NCBI GenBank assembly: GCA_965226155.1
Contig: OZ245331.1
Span: 2,108,001-2,172,000, forward strand
DNA: 64,000 nucleotides
Reading direction: 5' to 3'
DNA from: G965226155 sp965226155
GTDB lineage: Bacteria; Pseudomonadota; Gammaproteobacteria; Eutrophobiales; Eutrophobiaceae
The notes under the pieces were generated by a model. It ran no database searches. It was given only the letters and a program-made list of their open reading frames with translations, and was not told the DNA's origin. Each line of letters begins with the position of its first letter. Positions within the stretch are counted from its first letter, which is position 1. This document shows positions 9,618-18,320 of this stretch, piece after piece. The position numbers and the translations under genes were made by a program.

Positions 9618-10769
9618 TTAGATCCCGGTGGCTTTAAATGGCAGATGCTCATTTAGATTGTCAAAATACCAATTCATTTCACGTGATTCATTCGCCAGGT
9701 ATTCCTCTATGGCGTGCTTGAATTGCGGGTGTTTTATCCAGTGATAAGATGAAGCCCTGACTGGCTGAAACCCTCGATTCATTTTGTGTTCACCTTGAAC
9801 TCCCGCATCTACTTTTGACAGCTTGTTGTTAATGCAATATTCAATTGTCTGATAATAACATAGCTCAAAATGCAGAAAAGGGAAGTGCTCAGATCTCCCC
9901 CAATGCCTGCCATAAATAGTGTTATTACCTAACATTGCAAACGCTCCGGCAACATAGGTCTTTTGGTGTTTGGCTAAAATCAACAATGTATTACAAGGCA
10001 TCCTTTCACTGAGAGTATGGAAAAATGCTAGGGTTAGCCTAGGACTCCCCCATCTACGTTCGAATGTAGAGCAATAAAAATTATAAAAAACTTGCCACTG
10101 TTCGTCATTAATCTGATCGCCAGTCAATACTTCAATTTCAATATTATTATCAATGATCTGTTTCCGTTCTTTTTTGATCTGTTTTCGCTTTTTGGATATC
10201 AGTGTATCCATAAAATCTTGGAAATCCCGATATTCTTTGTTGAACCAATGGAACTGACAGGTTGTGCGTTGGAGTAGATTTAAGTTTGAAAAAACATCAT
10301 GGTCACAACTATCTGTAAACAAACAATGATAAGATGAAATACCAGCAGATTCTCCGATATTGATCGCATGCTCTAACAGCAATCGTTTAACCTTATCTAC
10401 AGACTTACAAGATTGATCTATTAATAGCCTCGGTCCAATGACAGGGGCAAATGGTATGGCAGAGACAAGTTTAGGATAATAATTTCCTCCAGCGCGTTCA
10501 TATGCATCGGCCCAGGCCCAGTCAAACACAAATTCGCCATAGGAGTTCGTGCGGAAATAAAGAGGCAAAGCTCCAACCAGTAAGTCATCAGAATATGCAA
10601 CAATGTGCCCAGGTATCCAGCCGTGATCTTTTAGGCAGTTGCTCTTTTCTAGACCGAATAAATACTCATGCTTCAAGAATGGATTTTCATCGTCCGTGAG
10701 GTGGTTCCACGATTCAGTGGGGATAGAATCTAGTCCAGATAACTGTTCAATACTAAAATTATTTCGCAT
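9618..10769 (-). CDS. FemAB-like GNAT-fold protein (DUF482/PF04339 family)
   Basis: This 383-residue protein has the features of the DUF482 family, often called peptidogalycan biosynthesis or GNAT proteins: NPFLKHEYLFGLE near residue 30, YFRTNSYGEFVFDWAWADAYERAGG near 76-100, the KRKQIKKERK basic stretch near 195 and YGRHWGRSEHFPFLHFELCYYQ near 285. The substrate is not established; a double GNAT fold as in FemX is predicted for the family. It sits upstream of aat and bpt, two aminoacyl-tRNA-dependent transferases. That link is suggestive because FemAB enzymes also use aminoacyl-tRNA, but it proves nothing. Confidence 0.85.
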   Translation of the reverse strand: MRNNFSIEQLSGLDSIPTESWNHLTDDENPFLKHEYLFGLEKSNCLKDHGWIPGHIVAYSDDLLVGALPLYFRTNSYGEFVFDWAWADAYERAGGNYYPKLVSAIPFAPVIGPRLLIDQSCKSVDKVKRLLLEHAINIGESAGISSYHCLFTDSCDHDVFSNLNLLQRTTCQFHWFNKEYRDFQDFMDTLISKKRKQIKKERKQIIDNNIEIEVLTGDQINDEQWQVFYNFYCSTFERRWGSPRLTLAFFHTLSERMPCNTLLILAKHQKTYVAGAFAMLGNNTIYGRHWGRSEHFPFLHFELCYYQTIEYCINNKLSKVDAGVQGEHKMNRGFQPVRASSYHWIKHPQFKHAIEEYLANESREMNWYFDNLNEHLPFKATGI

Positions 10770-10808
10770 GTCACGTGATATGCGAAATCATGATGCAGAG
10801 AGATTCAA

Positions 10809-11360
10809 TTATTGACCTAGCACTGCTATATCATTACCAATGACAGCAGTCAGGATACGCTTGGAACCTCGAAGTGAAAATTTAGCTTCTCGATAATCTC
10901 CGTTTTCTAAACGGAATCTAAATGTAATATTGATACCATTCATAATTGCAAGTAAGGGTGAAGATATCACCTGATCATCACGAATATACCCGAAAATAAA
11001 TTCAACCCAGTTATCAGTTGATAAACACGGTGCACCGGATACTGAGGTATTGCTTGGGGTCCCTCGATCAATCTGATAGGTTGGACAATTTTGCTGTTGA
11101 AATCCCAGAATACGGTCTCCGATAGAAAACCGACCACGAATGGTAGAAACGGAATCTTTGTATATTTCAAGGGTATAACCCTCATCATTAATAACATAAG
11201 CAACAAAAGTTTCTTTTCCCAATTCATCTTTAATATTTGGATTGATAACCCACTGAGCCCGCGCATCATGTGGAATCAATATGAGGCAGATAATAAAAGC
11301 AAGAAGTAAGGTGGTAAGCGGGCTGGTATGAAGTAAATTAGATTTACTATTAACTGGCAT
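10809..11360 (-). CDS. Conserved hypothetical secreted protein
   Basis: I do not recognise this family. From ATG 11360 the product has 183 residues, with a basic start, a hydrophobic stretch (LLLAFIICLILIP, about residues 17-31) and an ARA-Q junction that looks like a type I signal peptidase site, so it is probably periplasmic. The mature part is mostly beta-rich by composition and has two Cys (in QNCPTY and GAPCLS) that could form a disulfide. A longer reading from 11438 would overlap the upstream gene and bury the signal peptide. It lies 16 nt after the DUF1820 gene in the same run. Confidence 0.7.
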   Translation of the reverse strand: MPVNSKSNLLHTSPLTTLLLAFIICLILIPHDARAQWVINPNIKDELGKETFVAYVINDEGYTLEIYKDSVSTIRGRFSIGDRILGFQQQNCPTYQIDRGTPSNTSVSGAPCLSTDNWVEFIFGYIRDDQVISSPLLAIMNGINITFRFRLENGDYREAKFSLRGSKRILTAVIGNDIAVLGQ

Positions 11361-11376
11361 CTGGGTAACGCCCTGA

Positions 11377-11718
11377 TTATTTTGAGTCTTCTGTATTCCC
11401 ACTCTGAGTGTACATAGGGAATGGCATAATAGTGGCACCTTTGTCTGATACTTCCGAAACTTTCGAGGCGCCTTGTTTGACTACTTCATCAATTCGGATA
11501 ACAGAATGAAGCGGAATATAGGACCGCGTGACATCCCTGAATTCCGACTTCAGATTTTCTTCAGATGGATCCACAACCACAGTAGTTTTTTCGCCGAAAA
11601 TAATTTTTTCAACTTCTATAAAACTAAACATTGCTCCCTGATGAATACTTCGGGCATAGATTTCATAAACTTTGCCTTGGTTATGAAATATAACTTTATA
11701 TATGGGTTTTTTGGACAT
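11377..11718 (-). CDS. DUF1820 family protein
   Basis: From ATG 11718 the product (113 residues) starts MSKKPIYKVIFHNQGKVYE, the typical opening of DUF1820, and contains GAMFSFIEVEKIIFGE and the SRSYIPLHSVIRIDEV-like segment (here TRSYIPLHSVIRIDEV) seen in the family. Function is unknown; the family is largely confined to gammaproteobacteria. It is the first gene of the minus-strand run DUF1820, secreted protein, FemAB-like, aat, bpt, infA, and is divergent from ftsK with about 210 bases between starts. Confidence 0.85.
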   Translation of the reverse strand: MSKKPIYKVIFHNQGKVYEIYARSIHQGAMFSFIEVEKIIFGEKTTVVVDPSEENLKSEFRDVTRSYIPLHSVIRIDEVVKQGASKVSEVSDKGATIMPFPMYTQSGNTEDSK

Positions 11719-11931
11719 GGATGACATCAATTCGATTGTGGAGCGAGATAGTAACATATCTTGTGGAATTACTTGCTAGGCGCTTGTTGCAGCACTGTGA
11801 TACGGTATATTTGATAGTTGGGGAATCGTTTGAAAACAGCGTTATCAGACTGGCATCCCATGTTAATTATGGTAGAATTCTTTCTTAATAAACATTAACA
11901 TATAACATTTCTTAACTAAACAGGATTAAGC

Positions 11932-14232
11932 GTGGCCCAGGCCTCTAAAAAGCGCATGAAATCGGAGCCGGTTTCTGGCCAGGTATTCCGCAATGTCAAA
12001 GAGATCAGCTTTATCCTGCTGGCATTGCTAGCTGTTTATCTGTTCATCGCGCTTAGCAGTTTCCACTCAGGTGATCCAGGTTGGTCACAGGCGGTCAGTA
12101 TAGATCTTGTCAATAACCGAGGCGGTGTCGTTGGGGCGTGGATAGCTGACTTTTTGCTCTATGTTTTCGGTTACATTGGCTACCTTTTCCCTTTAATTGC
12201 AGTTTTTGATGGCTACCGCCTATTTCAGTCACGTCGACTACAAATTTCGATCAACCAGTTCCAACTGGGACTGCGCATCACAGGATTTCTCCTATTTTTT
12301 ATTGGTGGTTGCGGGTTATTGCAGATGTACTTTTTTGCTGGTCCATCGCTTCCAAATGAAATCCCTGGCGCAGGGGGGATTTTCGGAGACGGGGTAGGAT
12401 CAATTTTAATTGTGACCTTTGGAAATCTTGGTGGCACCCTGGTATTACTCTCTATGTTCTTAATTGGCCTCACTCTGTATACCGGTGTGTCATGGCTTTG
12501 GGTAATGGACAACACGGGCTATTGGACACTGAGAATCAGTGAAAGGACAGTGGAGTTAATTAAGATATTACATGAACGGATTGAGGGGAAATGGATTAAA
12601 CGTGGGCGTGACACGATAATCAAGGAAGAAATCGAAAAAGTGATAAATCGACCGCCCCCTAGAATAGAACCCATCATCTCTGACTTGCCCCCAAGTAACC
12701 GGGTCGAAAAGGAAAAGCAAAAGGACCTTTTCGTCACGCCAGCTTATTCCTTTTTGCCTTCATTAAATTTGCTTGATGCACCTAAACCGGCTGTAGGTAG
12801 GTATTCGCGCGAAGCGCTAGAGGCCATTTCTCGTCAAGTTGAACTTAAGCTGAAGGACTTTGGGGTTGAAGTTGAAGTGGTTGCTGTGCATCCAGGACCT
12901 GTCGTAACTCGGTTTGAATTGGAAACGGCACCTGGCGTAAAAGGAAATCAAATTATCAATCTCTCGAAAGACCTTGCTCGATCCTTATCTGTAATCAGCG
13001 TCAGGATAGTCGATGTAATTCCGGGTAAATCAGTCATCGGTCTGGAGATACCAAATGAAACTCGAGAGCTTGTTACGCTTGGTGAAATATTAAATTCAGT
13101 AGAGTACGAACAAGTTGAATCACCATTGTTACTTGGGCTAGGGAAAGATATCAGCGGTAAGCCTGTGGTAACAGAACTGAATAAAATGCCTCACCTTCTG
13201 GTAGCGGGTACGACTGGGGCAGGCAAATCTGTTGCACTCAATGCAATGATATTGAGTCTTCTCTATAAGGCAACAGCTAGGGAAGTCCGTCTCATAATGA
13301 TAGATCCTAAAATGCTAGAACTGTCAGTGTATGAAGGTATTCCCCATCTACTAACACCTGTCGTAACAGATATGAAGGAAGCTGCTAACGCCTTACGTTG
13401 GTGTGTAGCGGAGATGGAACGGCGCTATAAAACAATGGCTGCACTCGGCGTCAGGAACATTGGCGGTTACAATCGAAAAATCAAAGAAGCACGTGATAGA
13501 AAGAAGCCGATCCTCGATCCGCTTTTTAAACCAGTCAACGAGGGAGAGGAACCTAAAGTTCTTGAGGAATTTCCATTTATCGTCGTAATCATAGATGAGC
13601 TTGCCGACATGATGATGACAGTCGGCAAAAAAGTAGAAGAATTAATTGCCCGTATTGCACAGAAGGCGAGGGCAGCTGGCATCCATCTAATCGTTGCTAC
13701 TCAACGCCCATCCGTGGATGTGATTACCGGTCTGATTAAGGCTAATATTCCAAATCGTATCGCTTTTCAGGTTTCGTCCAAGGTCGACTCACGTACCATA
13801 CTTGATCAAATGGGCGCAGAAAGTTTGCTTGGACACGGTGATATGTTGTTTCTTGCACCTGGTTCAAATATTCCTACCCGCGTACACGGTGCTTTTGTTG
13901 ATGATCACGAAGTTCATAAAGTTGTTGAGAATATAAAAGGCCGAGGTGAACCCGATTACGTGGATGAGATTACTCGAAATCCTGGCGAAGACGGTGCTGA
14001 ATCTATACCAGGACTTGAGACAGCATACGAAGAATCGGATCCTTTGTATGATGAAGCGGTTAAGATTGTTACTGAAACACGCAAGGCCTCTATATCCTAT
14101 ATTCAACGTCGGCTAAAGATCGGCTACAACCGCGCAGCTAGGATGGTGGAAGAGATGGAGAAAAGTGGGCTAATTGGACCACTAGAATCTAACGGCAGCA
14201 GGGAAGTGCTCGCAGGACTGCCACCGAAATGA
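11932..14232 (+). CDS. ftsK: FtsK DNA translocase
   Basis: FtsK couples division to chromosome segregation: its N-terminus anchors in the division septum and its motor pumps DNA so XerCD can resolve dimers at dif. The 766-residue protein has four or five membrane segments in residues 25-200 and a short linker (about 225-285) rather than the long enteric one. The alpha/beta motor has Walker A (GTTGAGKS) near 426, Walker B (FIVVIIDELAD) near 543 and RAAGIHLIVATQRP near 575. A C-terminal winged-helix gamma domain (SISYIQRRLKIGYNRAA near 718) reads KOPS. The start is GTG with GGA about 8 nt upstream. It overlaps lolA by 4 nt. Confidence 0.96.
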   Translation: MAQASKKRMKSEPVSGQVFRNVKEISFILLALLAVYLFIALSSFHSGDPGWSQAVSIDLVNNRGGVVGAWIADFLLYVFGYIGYLFPLIAVFDGYRLFQSRRLQISINQFQLGLRITGFLLFFIGGCGLLQMYFFAGPSLPNEIPGAGGIFGDGVGSILIVTFGNLGGTLVLLSMFLIGLTLYTGVSWLWVMDNTGYWTLRISERTVELIKILHERIEGKWIKRGRDTIIKEEIEKVINRPPPRIEPIISDLPPSNRVEKEKQKDLFVTPAYSFLPSLNLLDAPKPAVGRYSREALEAISRQVELKLKDFGVEVEVVAVHPGPVVTRFELETAPGVKGNQIINLSKDLARSLSVISVRIVDVIPGKSVIGLEIPNETRELVTLGEILNSVEYEQVESPLLLGLGKDISGKPVVTELNKMPHLLVAGTTGAGKSVALNAMILSLLYKATAREVRLIMIDPKMLELSVYEGIPHLLTPVVTDMKEAANALRWCVAEMERRYKTMAALGVRNIGGYNRKIKEARDRKKPILDPLFKPVNEGEEPKVLEEFPFIVVIIDELADMMMTVGKKVEELIARIAQKARAAGIHLIVATQRPSVDVITGLIKANIPNRIAFQVSSKVDSRTILDQMGAESLLGHGDMLFLAPGSNIPTRVHGAFVDDHEVHKVVENIKGRGEPDYVDEITRNPGEDGAESIPGLETAYEESDPLYDEAVKIVTETRKASISYIQRRLKIGYNRAARMVEEMEKSGLIGPLESNGSREVLAGLPPK

Positions 14233-14873
14233 TACGGCTAAAACATAAACTTTTTTTGCTTTCCGCATTTCTAGTTTTACTTTCTGTCTCATTTGTAAAA
14301 GCTGAAATAACTGCAGACAATAATCCATTAGAAAAGTATTTGCAGGGCCTGGAGACATTTAGATCCGGATTCGAGCAGATCCTATATAACGAATATGGTG
14401 AAGAGCTAGAAAAGTCAGTTGGTGTGGTTTATCTGAAACAGCCAGGTAAGTTTCACTGGGCCTATTGGGAACCGTTTTCACAATTTTTAATTAGTAATGG
14501 CATCACGCTATGGATCTATGATGAAGACTTGCAACAGGTAATGATCAGTAATATCAGCGAGTCGATTGAGGACACACCGGCATCAATACTAACGGGAGAT
14601 GTTGATCTCAATGAGCACTATGTTTCCATTGATGGTGGAGAAACTGATGGAGTAAATTGGATGGAGCTAACGCCTAAGGATATACAATCGCAATATCGGG
14701 CTATCAATTTAGGTTTTCGTGGTGATGAACTCGTATCTATGCAGTTATTTGATAATCTAGAGAATAAAACACAAATCAATTTTCTTGATAGCAAACGAAA
14801 TGTAACACTGGAATATTCTTTATTCGATTTTGTCCCCCCGGAAGGCGTTGATATAATCGATGGACGGCAATGA
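14229..14873 (+). CDS. lolA: Outer-membrane lipoprotein carrier LolA
   Basis: LolA ferries lipoproteins across the periplasm from the Lol ABC transporter to LolB. The 214-residue protein starts with a cleavable signal sequence (hydrophobic LFLLSAFLVLLSVSFVKA, about 7-24). It then has the family landmarks LETFRSGFEQ, GVVYLKQPGKFHWAYWEPF near 68-85, and LWIYDEDLQQV near 97. ATGA overlap with ftsK suggests coupling, as in other gammaproteobacteria. Confidence 0.94.
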   Translation: MIRLKHKLFLLSAFLVLLSVSFVKAEITADNNPLEKYLQGLETFRSGFEQILYNEYGEELEKSVGVVYLKQPGKFHWAYWEPFSQFLISNGITLWIYDEDLQQVMISNISESIEDTPASILTGDVDLNEHYVSIDGGETDGVNWMELTPKDIQSQYRAINLGFRGDELVSMQLFDNLENKTQINFLDSKRNVTLEYSLFDFVPPEGVDIIDGRQ

Positions 14874-14891
14874 TCAATCGATGCTATTCGA

Positions 14892-16235
14892 ATGTCGCTA
14901 GAAAATTCATTTAACCCCCTCGCAGATAAAATGCGTCCACGGACCTTAGATGAGTTTTACGGTCAAAATCATATCCTGTCTGAAGATAAACCGCTTCGTA
15001 AAGTTATTGAATCGGGTCATTTGCATTCCATGGTTTTCTGGGGGCCGCCAGGGACAGGTAAAACAACGCTCGCAAAAATAATTGCTGCATCCTGTGATGC
15101 GCAGTTCCTGACAGTTTCGGCGGTATTGAGTGGAGTGAAGGACATTCGACAAGCTATCGATGCGGCTAAGCAATTTAGAGAAGCTTACAACAAAGACACC
15201 GTACTATTTATTGACGAAATTCATCGCTTTAATAAGGCGCAGCAGGATGCCTTCCTGCCTCATGTCGAAGATGGAACACTTACAGTGATAGGTGCAACAA
15301 CGGAAAACCCATCATTTGAATTGAATAATGCATTGTTGTCGCGTGTTAGGGTATATCTATTAAAATCACTCGAAACAGATACGTTACAAGCGATTATCAA
15401 ATCTGCGTTGGAAGACAATGAACGGGGTCTGGGTCAATACAAGCTAAAACTTGAAACAGAAGCCTTAGATAAACTTGCCGAATTTGCCGATGGTGATGCT
15501 AGACGGGCGCTGAACTTTTTAGAAGTAGCATCTGATCTGGCTCAGGATGCTGTACTCAATAGTGAAATTATAGAACGCGTAATCAGTGGCGGTAGCCTAA
15601 AACGTTTTGATAAGGGGGGAGAGGCGTTTTATGATCAGGTATCGGCTCTACATAAGTCTGTCAGAGGATCGTCACCTGATGCGGCTTTATATTGGTTTGT
15701 CAGAATGATTGATGGTGGATGTGATCCACTATATATTGCCCGCCGAGTAGTTCGTATGGCATCCGAAGATATTGGTAATGCGGATCCACGTGCCATCAGG
15801 CTGGCGCTTGATGCTTGGGATGTTCAGGAAAGACTGGGGAGTCCTGAGGGTGAGCTGGCCCTAGCTCAGGCTATCGTATTCTTGGCGTGCGCACCCAAGA
15901 GCAATGCTGTGTACAAGGCATATTCTATGGCGATGCAGGATGTAAAATCACATGGCTCGCTTGAAGTGCCCCTGCATCTTCGTAATGCACCGACCAAACT
16001 GATGAAAGACTTGGATTACGGTGTAGGTTATAAATACGCTCATGACGAAGCTGGCGGATACGCGGCAAATGTTAATTATTTCCCGGACAATATGGAGCAG
16101 AATAGATATTATTTTCCTGTTAACCGTGGTTTAGAGCAGGCAATTTCGGAAAAGCTAAAACAGCTTCGAGAATTGGATAAGCAACCAGAACACAATAGAC
16201 AAGCACAAGTTAGTAAAGTCTCAAAAAATCATTAG
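14892..16235 (+). CDS. rarA: Replication-associated recombination protein RarA (MgsA)
   Basis: RarA is an AAA+ ATPase related to clamp loaders that acts at stalled forks. The 447-residue protein has the opening NPLADKMRPRTLDEFYGQ, Walker A (GPPGTGKTTLA) near residue 51, Walker B (LFIDEIHRFNK) near 105, sensor GATTENPSFELNNALLSR near 137, and the C-terminal MgsA tetramerisation domain with DPLYIARRVVRMASEDIGNADPRA near 278-300. Normal length. It is followed 14 nt later by the crcB start. Confidence 0.96.
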   Translation: MSLENSFNPLADKMRPRTLDEFYGQNHILSEDKPLRKVIESGHLHSMVFWGPPGTGKTTLAKIIAASCDAQFLTVSAVLSGVKDIRQAIDAAKQFREAYNKDTVLFIDEIHRFNKAQQDAFLPHVEDGTLTVIGATTENPSFELNNALLSRVRVYLLKSLETDTLQAIIKSALEDNERGLGQYKLKLETEALDKLAEFADGDARRALNFLEVASDLAQDAVLNSEIIERVISGGSLKRFDKGGEAFYDQVSALHKSVRGSSPDAALYWFVRMIDGGCDPLYIARRVVRMASEDIGNADPRAIRLALDAWDVQERLGSPEGELALAQAIVFLACAPKSNAVYKAYSMAMQDVKSHGSLEVPLHLRNAPTKLMKDLDYGVGYKYAHDEAGGYAANVNYFPDNMEQNRYYFPVNRGLEQAISEKLKQLRELDKQPEHNRQAQVSKVSKNH

Positions 16236-16408
16236 CCAAGCTACAATACATGACAAATATTCTCTTTATTGCAGGTGGTGGAGCGATTGGTGCATTGCTA
16301 CGTTATTGGATGTCTAATGGCATACACATGCTTTATGGCCGTGATTTTCCCTATGGGACTTTATCGGTCAATCTTACGGGATCAATAATAATGGGGTTTG
16401 TGTATGTA

Positions 16409-16440
16409 ATCTTAATCGGAATTTCCTAGTTTAAGGTCTT
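16409..16440. repeat. Left end of crcB transposon: 8-bp target duplication and terminal inverted repeat
   Basis: ATCTTAAT at 16409-16416 is one copy of the target duplication. The 24-bp left inverted repeat at 16417-16440 begins CGGAATTTCCTAG and ends AAGGTCTT, and matches the reverse complement of 19814-19837 without a mismatch. Confidence 0.95.
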
Positions 16441-16442
16441 GA

Positions 16443-16514
16443 TGTTCTGCTCCAATTAAGATATAGTTGGTTTATCGCCTAAATCAACTTGTCAATCCCA
16501 AAAGGAGCAGAACA
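16443..16514 (+). promoter_or_regulatory. Inverted repeat that would mask the transposase ribosome binding site
   Basis: An 11-bp perfect inverted repeat pairs TGTTCTGCTCC (16443-16453) with GGAGCAGAACA (16504-16514). The right arm contains the Shine-Dalgarno GGAG and the first base of the ATG at 16514. A transcript entering from crcB would include both arms and could hide the start. A transcript beginning between the arms would not. This is the logic known for IS10 and IS50 protection from outside transcription; its operation here is inference. Confidence 0.6.
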
Positions 16515-17398
16515 TGAACATTGTACAGATTTTCGAGCAGTTTCCAACGCAAGAGTCCTGTATCAAGCATCTTGAGATGGCCAGGTGGAGCGGCCAGCCT
16601 TTTTGCCCTTACTGTGCCTCTATCAATACTGCGAAGTGTGAGCATCGCCATCGTTGCTACGACTGCAAGACGTCATTCAGCGTAACTGTAGGTACGATTT
16701 TCCACCATACTCACATGCCACTACAAAAGTGGTTTCTGGCCGTCATGCTCATGTTGAACGCCAGGAAAAGCCTGTCTGCTTTACAGTTGTCCCGCGATCT
16801 GAAAGTTAACAAGAACACAGCATGGCGTATTGCCATGCAGATCCGCAAGGCTATGTCCCAGAGAGACCAGCGTAACCTGCTGACCGGTATTATTGAAATG
16901 GATGAGACCTACGTGGGCGGTAAACCCAGGAAGGGCACAAAAGGCAACGGGCCGGGTGGAAAAAATAAGCCAGGACGTGGAACAAAGAAGACCCCGGTGA
17001 TAGGTGCGGTCGAGAGAGGCGGCAAGGTAACGGCAAAGGCCATCGCAAAAGACAAGATGAAAGGTCGGCATATGAGAGCCTTCGTTAGACAAAAGGTGGA
17101 CACCGGCAATGCCATGCTGATTACCGATGAGTATAAAGGCTATCTTGGTATGTCCAGAGTATTGCCACACGAAGTTATCAAGCATCAGGATTGGTATGTG
17201 GACGGACATATCCACACCAACACCATTGAAGGTTTTTGGGCACTATTGAAGCGCGGGATTTTCGGCCAGTTCCACAGCGTCAGCAAAAAACATCTGCAAC
17301 GTTATGTGGATGAGTTTTGCTATCGCTACAACCTTCGCCATGTCGATCCTTATTTGTCGTTCGAGAACACAATCAATCGTGGATTGGGGGTGATCTAA
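16514..17398 (+). CDS. IS1595-family transposase (DDE type)
   Basis: This 294-residue transposase has an N-terminal zinc ribbon (Cys31, Cys34, Cys48, Cys51), a helix-turn-helix-like region, and an IS1595/ISXO2-type DDE domain. The first Asp lies in IIEMDETYVGG near residue 130, the second in LITDEYKGY near 200, and the third acidic residue in the HTNTIEGFWALLKRG segment near 240. The start is fixed by AAAGGAGC 5 to 11 nt upstream. The stop overlaps the ATG of the P63C gene by one base, so the two are coupled. It looks full length and active. Confidence 0.94.
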   Translation: MNIVQIFEQFPTQESCIKHLEMARWSGQPFCPYCASINTAKCEHRHRCYDCKTSFSVTVGTIFHHTHMPLQKWFLAVMLMLNARKSLSALQLSRDLKVNKNTAWRIAMQIRKAMSQRDQRNLLTGIIEMDETYVGGKPRKGTKGNGPGGKNKPGRGTKKTPVIGAVERGGKVTAKAIAKDKMKGRHMRAFVRQKVDTGNAMLITDEYKGYLGMSRVLPHEVIKHQDWYVDGHIHTNTIEGFWALLKRGIFGQFHSVSKKHLQRYVDEFCYRYNLRHVDPYLSFENTINRGLGVI

Positions 17399-18297
17399 TG
17401 AGTATTCCAAAAGCAACTCATAGCGGTGATTTGAAGATCAGTAACATAGTACTTTCATGCTACGTTCTTTCTGATGGACAGAGAATATTAAGTCAGCGCG
17501 GAGTAATGAGTGCTCTAGGTAGGTCAGGCAAGCAAAGGGGCGGGAAAAATGATGCCGACAAACTACCCCCTTTTCTGTCCCAAAACAACCTAAAGCCCTA
17601 TATAACCAAAGAGTTAGTGATGGCGACAAACCCTATCAGATTTAAGGCGCCAAGTGCTGGAAAATTAGTTTATGGCTATTTAGCAGAGATATTGCCATTA
17701 GTATGCGAAGTGTATCTTGAAGCAAGGGACGCGGGCGCATTGCTCCAGTCACAAGCCCACATAGCAAAACAAGCTGAAATGATAGTACGTGCTTTTGCTC
17801 ATGTTGGAATTATCGCGCTAATCGATGAGGCTACTGGCTATCAGGAAATCAGGGATAGAAAGGCCCTCGAAAAGATTTTAGACGAACGATTAAAGCCCTA
17901 TGCAGCAAGGTGGGCAAAACGCTTCCCAGATGATTTCTATAAGGAAATTTTCAGACTCAAGGACTGGTCTTGGGAAGGAATGCATGTTAATAGGCCACAG
18001 GTCGTAGGTCATTATACGAATGACGTCGTTTACGCGCGCCTAGCTGATGGTTTGCTGGAAAGGCTGCAAAAATTAAATCCTAAAGACGACAGTGGTGAAA
18101 GGACTTGCAGACACCATCAATGGCTTACTGAACAGCTTGGGGTGCCAGAACTTCATGAACACATAATCGGCGTTATGGCTATTATGCGATCTGTAAGGCT
18201 CAACAACACTGAACAAGCTTGGAATGAATTTAAACGAAGCCTGCAAAGATCATACCCAAAGAAAAACATAAACTTTGATCTTGATTTTGACGGATAA
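17398..18297 (+). CDS. P63C-domain protein, transposon passenger
   Basis: From ATG 17398, coupled to the transposase stop, the product has 299 residues. The N-terminal half has an ILSQRGVMSALGRSGK segment and KPYITKELVMATNPIRF. The C-terminal half matches the phage-associated P63C domain, with KILDERLKPYAARWAKRFPDDFYKEIFRLK near 165-195, RPQVVGHYTNDVVYARL near 202, and LGVPELHEHIIGVMAIM near 253. The domain's biochemical role is not established. A start at 17317 in the same frame would lie inside the transposase gene and is unlikely. Its place between transposase and methylase suggests a role in element maintenance, but this is inference. Confidence 0.85.
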   Translation: MSIPKATHSGDLKISNIVLSCYVLSDGQRILSQRGVMSALGRSGKQRGGKNDADKLPPFLSQNNLKPYITKELVMATNPIRFKAPSAGKLVYGYLAEILPLVCEVYLEARDAGALLQSQAHIAKQAEMIVRAFAHVGIIALIDEATGYQEIRDRKALEKILDERLKPYAARWAKRFPDDFYKEIFRLKDWSWEGMHVNRPQVVGHYTNDVVYARLADGLLERLQKLNPKDDSGERTCRHHQWLTEQLGVPELHEHIIGVMAIMRSVRLNNTEQAWNEFKRSLQRSYPKKNINFDLDFDG

Positions 18298-18320
18298 CTA
18301 ACAAGAGGGGACACAATGAA

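Noticed and set aside
16781..17215. Antisense ORF of 144 codons over the IS1595 transposase.
   Set aside because: It is a shadow of the strong DDE transposase reading and has no family resemblance.
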